Positions 12,045 through 23,765 of a stretch of DNA of 64,000 nucleotides are shown here, in pieces (within the stretch, counting starts at the first letter, position 1; every line of letters begins with the position of its first letter). The notes below the pieces were generated by a model, which made no database searches, was not told the DNA's origin, and was given only the letters and a program-made list of their open reading frames with translations. The translations under genes and the position numbers were made by a program. The stretch covers positions 64,523,210 to 64,587,209 of the forward strand of contig NC_065883.2 in the NCBI RefSeq assembly GCF_932274485.2, in the 5' to 3' direction. This DNA is from Patella vulgata. Its lineage: Eukaryota > Mollusca > Gastropoda > Patellidae.

Positions 12045-12575
12045 TTAAACAATGCATATCAATTTAATTGATTAGATCATAAAATTCTACAAAGTTATCA
12101 AGGGCAATAATTAAGGAAGGCGTAATCAGTTCATAAATAGGCCTATGGTATGTATGTTCACAAGAAATTGTGAACAATGGATGGACAGCTTGTCAGTGGT
12201 AGCTCCTTCAGAAAGTATGCCTTGTTGTCATTCGGATGGGATGAAAAACCAAGGTCAATCTGTTATGTGTAATACATTTTAAAACTTTGACTAGGGTTGT
12301 GTTTACTGGGTTACGATGACAGTGCAGTAACCGACATCTCCATGAAGGTCTGTATTTTTATATTCTAATTATGATTCCTGTCGAAATCATGAGTGACATA
12401 TGTTACTCTTTAAACAATCATATTAAGCGTAAGCCTGAAGTCATCGCAATCTGTACAGGAATAATATGTGTGTCTCTTAACAGTCATATTCCCAACTTGA
12501 TAGAAAAATAAATCTAAAATTCTCCACTTTACACTTTTTAATTTACAAGTTATCAGTTAGAAACTGAACCAAAAG

Positions 12576-12837
12576 GAGGGGGTTGGATGGCCGAATGGTT
12601 AGCACGTGCATGCTGTATCATAAGGCCTATCATTGAGTCAACTGGCGTGGTTTCGAATCCCCGGTTGTATGTGTCAAGGAGTAGGGTCGCCTGTCCAACC
12701 TTGTGGGTTTTCTCCGGGTCCTCCGGTTTCCTCCGACTGCTAATAGACCCCTATACGCGCGCAAGCGAATTATTGAAATAAAATTCAACCATGTTAGTCC
12801 CGAAATGACCTAGTTTAAACCCCATTTCTCTCTCTCT
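12576..12837 (+). mobile_element. SINE-A, full length, perfect duplication
   Basis: Flanked by CTGAACCAAAAG (12564-12575 and 12838-12849). Intact A box TGGCCGAATGGTTAGCACG and B box GGTTTCGAATCCCC; tail (TC)n. Lies between the divergent S9 and DMAC1-like genes. Confidence 0.95.
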
Positions 12838-12849
12838 CTGAACCAAAAG

Positions 12850-14590
12850 TTCATAATTCACTGATCCAAGAAATGGATGCATATCTTGAATTTTAATCAG
12901 TCAATAAGTTAAGTGACCTGTAGAAATCTGGACGGAACAGTCTGCAGAGATGACAATTAACATACACCCACGATGAGGTGTATAAAATTAATACTAAAAA
13001 ATAAATACTTTCAGTTGTGGTATTGAATTATGCTATTTTTAAATAGTTTTTAAAAAAAACTAATAAGTCATATGATAAAATTCATTTATTCATTTACTGA
13101 AGGATATTTTTTATACGGTATATTATAAATATAAATAAAATTTTCAATGCAAATATTTTCTAAATGTCTTGATCAAGATAATATAGCCTACAATTCTAAT
13201 ATATATACTTTTATCAAACCTGTAAATCTGAATAAGGTCCTAGAAAGCAAGTTTCTTATCATCGGTGTTTGACAACACACACCCTTCTCAATAACCCCTC
13301 TGCTAAAAAGTGCAAGACAGCTGGTGATTCTGGAGACGATAAAACAGATTTCCCAGATGATCGAGGCTATTATCTAGGGGCGATAAATCTGATGCAATCG
13401 AGGATGTCTCTGAAATTGTTTGTATTATGCATGAATATAATATGAAATGTAACCTGAAGAACTGAGAAGTATCTTTTTAAGTACGATATATCCTATCTAG
13501 TGTAGGTATCTTTTACATTCCTGACAAGATAGCCGTTTTATACACTGCACTCTTGACTCTCGTAAGACTAGCTAGGAGTAATCAAATAATGTCCTGTTGT
13601 TTCTGAACTACAAAAATAAAAAAAAAAGACTTTAGTAAATTAGAAATATTGAAATTGAAAGGATGCACTGTTTTTTGTCTATATTTTGTGTAGCATTGCC
13701 ATTGGGGAAGGGTTTCACAGTCCGTCTGACTCCTCTTAGTCGCTTACTTTAGAATATATTTTGATGGTAATTTTGATCGTAGACTGGAATAAAATGGATT
13801 GAGCCTGAGGTTTATTGCCTCGTCAACACAATACTAATACTCTATGTCATTTTGAGACTTATTTCTACAGTACATGGTTAAGACTACATGTGCAGTTTGA
13901 CTTTGACTAGGTACAAGAATTTTGCATACATAGACAGTACCATTAATTACATGCTAATAATAGCAATGGGTTCACGGATCCAACCTTGGTTTTTAGTCCC
14001 ATCCAAATGACTAGGCACACTTTCCTTGTCAGCTCTGCAGGGATTCAGACATGGGACATTCTAGTCGAGAGTCCTTATGTCCTGACAACTCAACTATCAC
14101 AGGCCTCTATTTTTGATGATTAACAGCCAACAGTGAGTCGAAATAAAAGGGTTCGGATATTTGTCGTGTTTTGATTTAAGATGTTTTAATAATGAATAAC
14201 CAGCTGGCAAGTCTGCACATCATGGACTAAGTAATCACAATTTTGGTCATTCTCTAAATCTACAATTCCCATATTTTTTACTCATATAAAATATTTCCGA
14301 TTAATATCAAAATTTAATCATAATAAAAGATACCTGCTACCTCTTCAAATATGAGGTCTAAAGACACCAAAATAACAAACTTGAGATTAATTTTTTGTTG
14401 ATTTACAAAAGCTGTTGATTTTTAATCTATTGTGTACAGGTTATAATTTTAAATTCGGTCTGTTGCATAATGTACATGTAGTAGGCCAATATTATATCAT
14501 TACATTGCTAGAAAACTGATGACCTCAGTGTTAAGACAGGAACACAGATAGAGTTCGATAATGTTTTAAAAAAAAAGCTTATTGAATTTG
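12850..14590. other. Intergenic / upstream of the DMAC1-like gene
   Basis: AT-rich sequence without an exon I can support. It holds a SINE-like fragment at 13975-14110 (reverse; ACTTTCCTTGTCAGCTCTGC and a B-box-like CAGGGATTCAGACATGGGAC). A 5' UTR exon of the DMAC1-like gene may be hidden here. Confidence 0.5.
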
Positions 14591-14613
14591 TTCTATTTTT
14601 CAGTGAATCAAAT

Positions 14614-15775
14614 ATGAATCGACTCAAGAAGTTATTTGGTTTGGAGGAAGATAAGCCAATTGCAGAGTTCCATGATAAAAAAATCCAAGGAATTAGAGAG
14701 GAATTTAGTGATAAGTCAGATGAACTAAAGTCTATGAGTAGTCAGCCAACAATACCAGAGAAAGTAGAGAGAACTTTGTTAAAATATGTACCCTTACAAG
14801 AAGGGGACTGTTTGTCATGTAAACTGATTTCAGTAGTTGTTATGTCAGGAGCACTAGTATATGTGGTGAGAACAGCCATTAAAGTGGGTCCTAAACAGCC
14901 TACTAAGAATAAAAGAATGTTCTTTTACCTGCAGTGTACAGTCATATCAACAGGTAATGAAGTTTTAAATTAGCCTGATTAAAGCAAGAAATTGTCATTT
15001 GAGGGATATTGAATGCTTTGCAAACTATGCTGTTGTGAAAGTTGAATCTCTGAAAAGAATATCAGCCCAGATATGGATCTGTTTACAAAAATATGATGAA
15101 TGTAAAATTTTGCAACATTCAGAATCCTGTGCAGACAATATACAAGTCAGCTCTAACTATAAGAGTTGAGTAAAATCTTTGGAGGCTGCTCCTTTTTAAT
15201 CCCATTGAATCCCAACCAGGAGAACATCTACAATTGATATTTTAGCTTTGCGAAAAATTATAACGTTGTTAAACCCTATTTCATTTTGATTAAATGGAAA
15301 TTCCTATTTATTACTTTGATATCAAACACAAAAGATTGAATGAATATTTTTGGAATACAGTATCTAACATTAATTTTTGTATTCCACAGAGGAAAATGTG
15401 GAAGTGTCCCTTTAAGCAACTATAAATTATTACCTAAATTGTACATCTGTTTACATGTATATTATATATTTAAATTTATGTGTTCATATTATCATTACCA
15501 GTTGTAAATCTCCTAGGGGGGTTGGATGGCTGAATGGTTAGCGTGCACGCGCTGTATCATAAAGTCTGTCATTGAGTCGACTGGCATGGTTTCGAATCCC
15601 CGGTTGTACGTGGCAAGGAGTAGGGTCGCCTGTCCAACCTCGTGGGTTTTCTCCGGGTCCTCCGGTTTCCCCCCACTGATAAAGACCCTTACACGCAAGT
15701 GAATTGTGTAAATAAAATTAAACCATATGTTAGTCCCGAAATGACCTAGTTTGTGTCGAGTGGACGTTAAACCCC

Positions 15776-15826
<51 letters not shown>

Positions 15827-16724
15827 AATCTCCTGATTCATAATAAGGAGGCGGTTTTATATAAACTGATAAAACTTGTTCTCATATCCTATATTTATCA
15901 TATTAATTCTGTTTGAATCAAATGTATTGTTTAAGCGAGATCCTGGATGCACAACTATTGATTGAAAATTACCCGAAAAAATATATTTGTTACTATAATG
16001 GAAACATTAGTTTTTGGGGGATACTTTAAGTTAAATCTGTTCAACAATCTACAAATTGCAAGACAACAGTAATTGCCTTTATGTTTTACACTTGCAAGGG
16101 ATGATTGAATGGGTGTTGGCCTCACCTAGTAAAGTATGATTAATGCACATGCTAAGATAGCAACATCAAGCTTTGTGGTTGATAGTCTGTAATAGTCATC
16201 ATGTTGTTTTTTTTAGGCAATTTGAGTGTATAATTTGACCCAATTATTTTTGAGGGAAAATATCTCTAAGTGTAGTTCTTCATAAGGAAACCCAAGGGCA
16301 GAAGGGAAGTTAGGTGGGTGAATTGTTTAATGTGTGCAGTTTAGATCATAAGGTCTGTCATTGAGTCATATTGTGTAGTTTTGATCCCACACATGAATGT
16401 CCTCCAGGTCCTCCATTTTCCTCCCATTGCTAAAGACCGCTGAATTATTGAAATAAACTTGACCCATATCTTGGGTGGGGGGGGGTGTATGGCCGAATGG
16501 TTAGCATGTGCGCGCTGTATTATACGGTCTGTCATTGAGTCAACTGGCAGGGTTTCGATTCCCTGGTTGTACGTGACAAGGAGTAGGGTTGCCTGTCCAA
16601 TCTCATGGGTTTTCTCCGGGTCCTCCGGTTTCCTCCCACTGCTAAAGACCCCTACGCACAAGCACATGATTGAACCATGTGTTAGTCCCGAAATGACCTA
16701 GTTTGTGTCGAGTGGTAAACCCCA

Positions 16725-16770
<46 letters not shown>

Positions 16771-17168
16771 TCCCAGTTTCCTCCCATTGCTAAAAACTGC
16801 TGTTTGCAAGTGAATTATTGAAATAAACATGACCCATATTTTAGTCCTGAAATGACCTAGTTTGTGTTTAGTGGCGTTAATCCTCATTCCTCTCTTTTTT
16901 AACCTGTTGAAGTATCATTGTTTCAAGATAAAGTCTCAGATCTTGAATAACTACATTTACACTGATTTGTTAAAATAAAAATAGAGGTGTGTTCATATTG
17001 TTCCATTAAAAAATTTTATAATGAAAATAATATCTTATATTTTATATATTTTCAGTGTTGGCTAGTATAGGTTATGCCAGATTCTTTGACTCCGGAATAT
17101 TTCAAGGAGGACAAGGTATTGATAAAGCTGTTAGTGACATTGTTGAAAAGTTTCCGAAAAAGAGTTGA
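14614..17168 (+). CDS. DMAC1: DMAC1/TMEM261-like protein (DUF4536), two exons
   Basis: Exons 14614-14953 and 17056-17168 join through a split Val codon (donor ACAG|gtaatg, acceptor tttcag) to give 150 residues. An acceptor-like tttttcag ends at 14603, so a 5' UTR exon probably lies upstream. Residues 1-65 are charged and soluble. EGDCLSCKLISVVVMSGALVYVV near 76-98 and VISTGVLASIGYARFFDSGI near 110-130 are two membrane segments separated by a basic loop. The CLSC pair at the start of the first segment followed by a small-residue-rich helix fits DUF4536, whose human member DMAC1 (TMEM261) assists assembly of the distal membrane arm of mitochondrial complex I. The N-terminal part is longer than or unlike the human one, so orthology is likely but not certain. 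AATAAA signals lie at 17399 and 17428. Confidence 0.6.
15030..15245. repeat. Family K repeat
   Basis: GAAAGTTGAATCTCTGAAAA, ATATCAGCCCAGATATGG and ATTGAATCCCAACCAGGAGA are shared in order with 28050-28262 and 59940-60312. Its ends were not defined. Confidence 0.55.
15515..15823 (+). mobile_element. SINE-A, full length, long (TC)n tail
   Basis: Flanked by GTAAATCTCCT (15504-15514 and 15824-15834). Intact A and B boxes; ends GGACGTTAAACCCCATTTC and a (TC)n run of about 45 bp. Inside the DMAC1-like intron. Confidence 0.97.
16304..16896 (+). mobile_element. Cluster of three SINE-A copies
   Basis: An old copy (about 16304-16477) is followed by a young copy with intact boxes and (TC)n (about 16480-16767) and a 3' half of another old copy (16771-16896). 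The two old pieces overlap by about 75 bp of the same SINE positions, so they are separate copies and not one split copy. Inside the DMAC1-like intron. Confidence 0.85.
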
Positions 17169-17398
17169 TTATGGAAATACTGATAAAGATAGACACTATT
17201 TAACATAGTGTATTGTATTTCATGAAAGAAAACTAGAGGTGTATGAATGAAAAATATATGTAGTGTGTTACATAATGTGTATATGGACTGTGAAATAGCT
17301 TACAGATTCACCATGGATTAAATTTATATTTACTACAAGAGTCTTCTTGTCTGCAAGTGCAATGTGATGTGAATATTTATAACAATTAAAATACCAAA

Positions 17399-17433
17399 AA
17401 TAAAAACTGTTCAAACATAAAAATGAAAATAAA
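17399..17433 (+). terminator. Candidate polyadenylation signals of the DMAC1-like gene
   Basis: AATAAA occurs at 17399-17404 and 17428-17433, 230-265 bp after the stop codon. No repeat separates them from the last exon. Confidence 0.5.
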
Positions 17434-17763
17434 GTAAAGTAATTATATTCTGCTGATGTTTTTTGTATGTTTACTAAATGATGTTAAATCTGATTTAATT
17501 CTATGGTGACTTCAAAACTTTCTAGAGTTATTGCCCCTGACCTTACTTGTACTCACTCCATAGAGTTGATTTCCAAACCAATTGGATCATCATAGCCACC
17601 TAAACCCTAACTTAAAAATAAAAGGTCATGAGATGAAAAGTCTTAACTATCTTTAAAATAATAATTGCAAAAGTTTTCTGAATGTCAAAATTAATACAAA
17701 GTTGTCGGTTATGTAAACTTTTCTCCAGACAAATACTTATGGCTTACTCAAGAAGATTTAAAT

Positions 17764-17868
17764 AAAATATTTTAAGAATGCAGCCCTTTCGTTGGATGAG
17801 AGCTGAATTTTGTACCATGATTTTAGTGACCAGCCAATGAAAATGCTACATTCTTAAAATATTTTAGC
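17764..17868. repeat. Short hairpin element
   Basis: TAAAATATTTTAAGAATG at 17765 and its exact reverse complement at about 17850 enclose about 65 bp. Probably a small foldback MITE between DMAC1-like and ZRANB3. Confidence 0.6.
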
Positions 17869-18511
17869 TTAAATTTCTAGAATAAGGTGCCAGACTTTTC
17901 GGCATTCACATTACTATTTCCATATATTTTTCTATAGTAGTCCCATCCACTGCAATCAAATTATTTATCAGATTTATTCCGAAAACTACTCAGACCCAAA
18001 TGGATCGAACAGGGACACCTTGGTAAGTGCAAATTTAGCCATCTTCATCGGAATTAAAATTTTCTCCTAGAGAGTTTGATGGATTTCCCCAAAAGTTTGC
18101 GAACATGTTACTTTTGAAGATTCTTTTCAGATTTGTTCATTATGAAGTTGCTCTGGGTCATAGCAGAGGGAATGTGTAGTCAACATTTGTAATTTTTGAA
18201 CCTATTGCAGTTTCCTGGGGAAACACTCTTCCAAAAGAAACCTATGGCTCCACCAGTTTGTTTACGATCAACATGATGCTTGGCGCAGTCTCACTTACCA
18301 TGAGATCCGTTCGATCCTGCATGGCCGTCTTCATTTGTCATGTATTGAAGATTTTTTTTAATATTATTAGTGGTCTGAATGAAACCTTATATTTCTTTGA
18401 AGAGTTAGAGTTATTTCCCTTTAACTGATTTTGTGATTGAAGATATGAAGTTGAAAAAAAATAAAATGAAAGTATGATAAACTACGCGGGAAAAAAAAAT
18501 TTGTTGTCAAC
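17869..18511. other. Intergenic region and presumed ZRANB3 promoter/5' UTR
   Basis: A pair GGATCGAACAGGGA (about 18003) and GAGATCCGTTCGATCCTGC (about 18302) suggests the ends of a roughly 320-bp inverted-repeat element. Otherwise no exon, TATA box or known site is evident. Confidence 0.4.
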
Positions 18512-21500
18512 ATGAAAACATCTGCAGTATTATCCAGGTTGCCCCCCAAACTCTCAGAAAAGCTAATGGTATTTCAGAGAGAAGGCATAGAGTTTGCTGT
18601 CAATAAAAATGGAAGGTACCATTAATTTGATTTTGATCAGGATCGGATAATTGAAAAAAAAATGACATTTCCTGTACACACGCCGAGCGGAACGAGGCGA
18701 TCTAAATGTTACAGAAAAAACGGGCATCTAGGCTAACCTATTTAACCGATTGTTAGTAATTAAGGAATTAACTTGAGACGGTTTGACTTTCGTCAAAAAT
18801 AAAAAATAAAAAATAAATTTTTTGTCAATCATCATGGCAAAATTTAACCAATGGACCTACCAATGTCAATAGAAAATTGAATTCCCTTGCTAGATTTTAC
18901 GGAAAATTTGCTTGACTAACACAAAAAATTAACCCAAGTGGAAATCAAATTTGACCAGCAACATCTTATTTATATACCACTAATACCAGACTAAAATAGT
19001 TCTGACAACCCATTATTTATAGTTTGATTTCATGCGCCCAAATACTTTGAATATGTTCGTTTTTAGGTCATATTCTTTGACTGTTAGATTTTCTGAGCAG
19101 TGAATTGGTTCATTTCGGAATTCCAACCAAATCAACCCAAAAATCCACCATTATTTCATAAGACAATAACTTATATCAATATTTGATGATATAGGGACCC
19201 TACCGTTCTTTAAACTATATTGTAAATTTTAATTTACAATCGTAACGTTTTTGTGTCAAAATGCCCCTCAAAATTTCAAAATGCGATTTCCAAGCAAGTT
19301 TGGACGTTGACATCAAATCCTCCATTAGTTTAACTTGCATCACAATAATTTTTATCAATATTTGATAATATAGGGGACCTACCGTTCTTTATACTAAATT
19401 GTAATTTTTAATTCCCCCCTCAAAATGCCATTTCCAAGCAAGTTTTTTAATCAAAAATTACAAATTGGCATGAAGAAAAGTATATTATCAAATATAGATA
19501 TAAATTAAATTATTATAATTATATGAGTTGAAATTTGTGTAGGTTTGGGTGAATTTGAATAAATCATGATACCGTTTAATATAAGTATATATATTTGTTC
19601 AATCCCACACAACATAATTTTTTTTTATATTATATAGATTAAACATTATCTGAATGTGATTATTTTGAAGAAATAGTTTATTTTCATTTTTTCAGGGTAT
19701 TGATAGCAGATGAGGTAAGCTAACAAGATTCTATTTTTAAAATCATTGCCCCCCCCCCCCCCTCCCATTAAGTAGCCTAATTTTCTAATATAGTCTATAC
19801 ATGTACTCAATCTGGTCCAACATAATGATAGATGCTTGTTATGCAGATACTAGATGGTACAGAATTCTCAAAGCTTTAATTAATTGCAGTAAAGAAAGTG
19901 GTATTAAAAGTGTATGATATTTATTTTGAAGAAGAGAACTAAATTTAATACATGTACTCTACAAATTCTTGGTTTTGTCTTTTTTTTCCAGATGGGATTA
20001 GGTAAAACAATACAAGCTATAAGTATAGCATATTATTATAAATCAGAATGGCCGCTGTTGATTATTGTACCATCTTCATTAAGATATTGTTGGATTGAAG
20101 AGATAGAAAAATGGCTACCTGATGTTCACCCACATGATATTAATCTCATTCAAATGGGTAATGATGCCAAGTAAGTAGGTCATGTTTTCAATCCCAGTGA
20201 AGGATGTGTAGACTGTAGGACCACTGTCTGGGCAAAATTTCACTAGCATGACACTGCATGGTGCATACTGCATACCCGATCTTCATTAGTCTGGTTTGCG
20301 CAATATATTAAGACGTTAAACTGGGTTTCTCAATCCATGGAAAAGGTTGGCACACCCATCCTCATCTTCAATAGAAGGCTTGATCTCACTTTAACTACAT
20401 ACATCTTACCAAGGCCTTCACGTAAGACCTTGCATATTGCGGCACTAATTTTGATTGGGTACAAGCCCAACTTGTGAGCCTATCAGATTCCTTGATCTTC
20501 GCGAATACCAAGTCTCGCGCATTCAAGCTAAAATGTCTACCTGGGATGATCGAGTTGCAAAGTTCAAGGTTCATTCAATGTCAAGGTTTCTGTAGAGGTC
20601 GCGATGTCACACCTCTGATTGGACGCTACTGCTCACGTGTATGTAGATAACATAGCTATAAGTTCGGGAATTGTGAAGTAAACAAGCAACAGCCAGATGT
20701 TGTGAAACTTGTAGTCGTTGCTTCCGGAACATGACCCATCCTATGCCCTACTGCTGCAGGGCAACCATCACTACTTGTAGCAAATGGAGTGTTTATATTC
20801 CAGGCTAAGATATCATAAGCTATTGCACATGGTAAAAGGTAAAACACAAACTTGTCAATGATAAGTAATGTTAATCAAATGGAAAAGTTACTACAGTAAT
20901 GTTTAATGAGGGAACCTTCCTAATATAGAACATCTGTTTTGCTACCTGATGTTAACCAAGCTTGTTTAGAAGCTGATTAACATGTTTGGTATAAAAAGAA
21001 TTTAAGAATCCCCGCTCAACAGTAGCACAACAGACTTGGTAGAAGTGAAGATTGTTTAATGAATAACGTTTCGGATATACGCAGATGTATTAGCCTGTCT
21101 AGCTTTAGTCACCTTGTCAAAGGAGTGTTGGGTGTCCCTCTCCTTGTATGCATGTTTGGTATAAGTAAAGTTTAGGTGTAAATAAAAGAGATGTATATTA
21201 TTCAATGTATTTAATGCAGTTTTTACCTGTCTTTTTCAGATGTATATCTAGTTGTAAGATAACTATAGTAACTTATGGTTTATTAAGTAAATCTACTAGT
21301 CGTATTGTTAAAGAAGCTTTAACTAATCAGAAGTTTCAAGCTGTTATATGTGATGAATCTCATTATATTAGAAATAATAAAACAGCTAGTGCCAAGGCAG
21401 TGGTACCGCTAGTACAAGCCGCCGAGAGAAGAATTTTATTATCTGGAACCCCTGCTTTATCTAAGCCAGTTGAAGTAAGGTCTTTAAGCATATTTTAACT

Positions 21501-23765
21501 GAAAAGAGTGGTTGTTTTACATTAGCATGTTTATTTTTGCTTCCAAAATCATCAATATTTCTGCCCTTGTTTGCATTAGTGCTGTTTGTCTTAAAAGAAA
21601 CATTGTCTAGTCCTACAGATGGGATGAAAAATCGAGGTCCCATATACATTGGCGTGCACTTAACAGAACCCATAACAGTTGGAATTCGAGTAGGCCGTTG
21701 CACCAGTGTCTTGAGCACAATGTGTTTCATAGCGCACTGCATGGCGTATGTTTCCATTAGCCCAGTCGGTGAAAAGTAGGATGTTAAACCACATTTCATT
21801 TCATGAGAAATAAAAGAAAAGAAATAGGATTTAACGTCATACTGTTCTATTCCAATTGGGATAATGAAGACATAAGGAAAGAATGAGACTTTAGATCAGA
21901 TTTAGTTGGTAATAAGAATACAGTCTGTAAGAGCTGTTATTATTTTTGTCCCTGCTTTCACTTGGCAAATTCCAGATCTATACCAGGTGAAATGTTTCAC
22001 AGTTGGCAATGGGGAGATTTGGTGAAATTTTGTTTACTTTATCCTGATTTCTGGAGAACTGAATGATTTATTTATCTCCCAAATTAATAATTACAAGATA
22101 GATATTGATTTAGAAATATTTTCTTGTTTACAGTTATACTCACAACTGGATGCCATATGTCCGAGAGGTTTTGGATCCTGGTGGGATTTTACTGCAAGAT
22201 ATTGTGATGCTAAGATGGAGTGGATTGGTCGAATGAAACGAAGAAGAGTTGAGTAAGTCAGCTAGCAAGCAGGAGATTCTGACAGGCTTGTTAAATTACA
22301 CATTATATCATGCCATATTCAGTAAAACATAACTCCAGTTATTCAGCTCATTGTTAAAAAAACACAACATATCAACAGATTCCTAGTCCAGCCTGTTATA
22401 TAGACAATATTAACCTTATGTATATGTACTTATCACATATTATTAAGAAATAGTGGTCTGAAACCTTCTTATGTTCATCATGTCAAAATCAGTTATTTCC
22501 CTTTATTAATAAAAAGCTTAAAACCTAGACAGATTCTGGGATTGAGTAAAATATAAGATGATAGTTTAATGCTTATTGCTTTACAAAAGAAAAAAAGCTT
22601 GACCATTCTGTTGTCATTGTACACCAATGGGCCAATACCAAAAAAATAGTGTCCCCTGAGAGGGAAAAGGTCATAAGTGACATTTTTCACTTTTCGAGAA
22701 AATCGAGTTTAAAGGTTTGAAAATGGTCCTGTAAAATTGTTTATTTATTGTTTTTTCTAATATTTTGTACAGTATGTTATGATTGGGAATAGTTAGACAT
22801 GCAATATAATGTTTTCAGTTATCAGGTATGGTAACTCGGAAAAGTCACTTACGACCTTTTTCTACTCTCTACCTATAAACAAAGGTACATACCTATTGCT
22901 GTTTACGACCTTATTATACGCCCACATTTTCATGTGGACGTATTATGCCGTCGCCCCTGTCCGTCCGTCCACAATTTGTTTGTGGACACTCTACAGGTCA
23001 CAATTCTTATCCGATTTTAACGAAACTTGAAATATAGGTGTATATCTCCAAAAGATCTCAGGTGCTTTCGATATTGGCATGTATCGGATCGAAACTTCAT
23101 GGATTATGGCCCCTGTTTGTACGAAAAATCACGTTTTTGGCTTGTGGACCCTATAGAGGTCACAATTTTTATCCGATTTTGTTGAAACTTGAAATGTAAT
23201 TTTATAACCCAAAGATCTTGATTCCTTTCGATATTCGCGCATATCGGACCGTAACTTCCTGAATTATGGCCCCTGATTGGACGAAAAATCATGTTTTTAG
23301 CTTGTGGGAAAGCCTGAAAGAAGTTTGCCAGAAAGAAGTTGCTTTTCCACTTACTACCTAATATTAATTACCCATATTGTAGTTTGTATCATTGCAATTG
23401 TCACCATTGTTTGTTATAATCTGGAGGGGTCAATTTATAAACTTTCGGTGAAAAAATATCAAATTTGCCTGTTTTGTCACTTGCGACCTTTTACCTCTCA
23501 GGGGACGATAGACAAATTTTTATTTCTAGTTAGTAATCTGTAATCTATGTAGATATTCCTGAAGATGTTGTAAAATGAGCAATTGTTTATAGACTGTATG
23601 TGTTGATTTATATTTTATAGTGGTGCCAGTAATTTAGAAGAATTACAAAATAAATTGGTTAAAATGGTTATGATAAGACGAGAGAAGAAAGAAGTATTAA
23701 CTCAACTTCCTCCAAAACAAAGACAAAAAGTTTTATTTGAACTTAAAGACTCAGAACTAAAGAAG
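18512..23765 (+). CDS. ZRANB3: ZRANB3 exons 1-6: first RecA-like lobe and linker region
   Basis: Exon 1 encodes MKTSAVLSRLPPKLSEKL and the Q-motif-like VFQREGIEFAVNKNGR. Exon 2 is a 19-nt microexon (VLIADE) that completes the Walker A region with exon 3 (MGLGKT, residues 42-47). Exon 4 carries DESH at 139-142 and LLSGTPAL (motif III). Exons 5-6 carry FGSWWDF, RYCDAK and MIRREKKEVLTQLPPKQRQK, all close to vertebrate ZRANB3. Confidence 0.95.
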
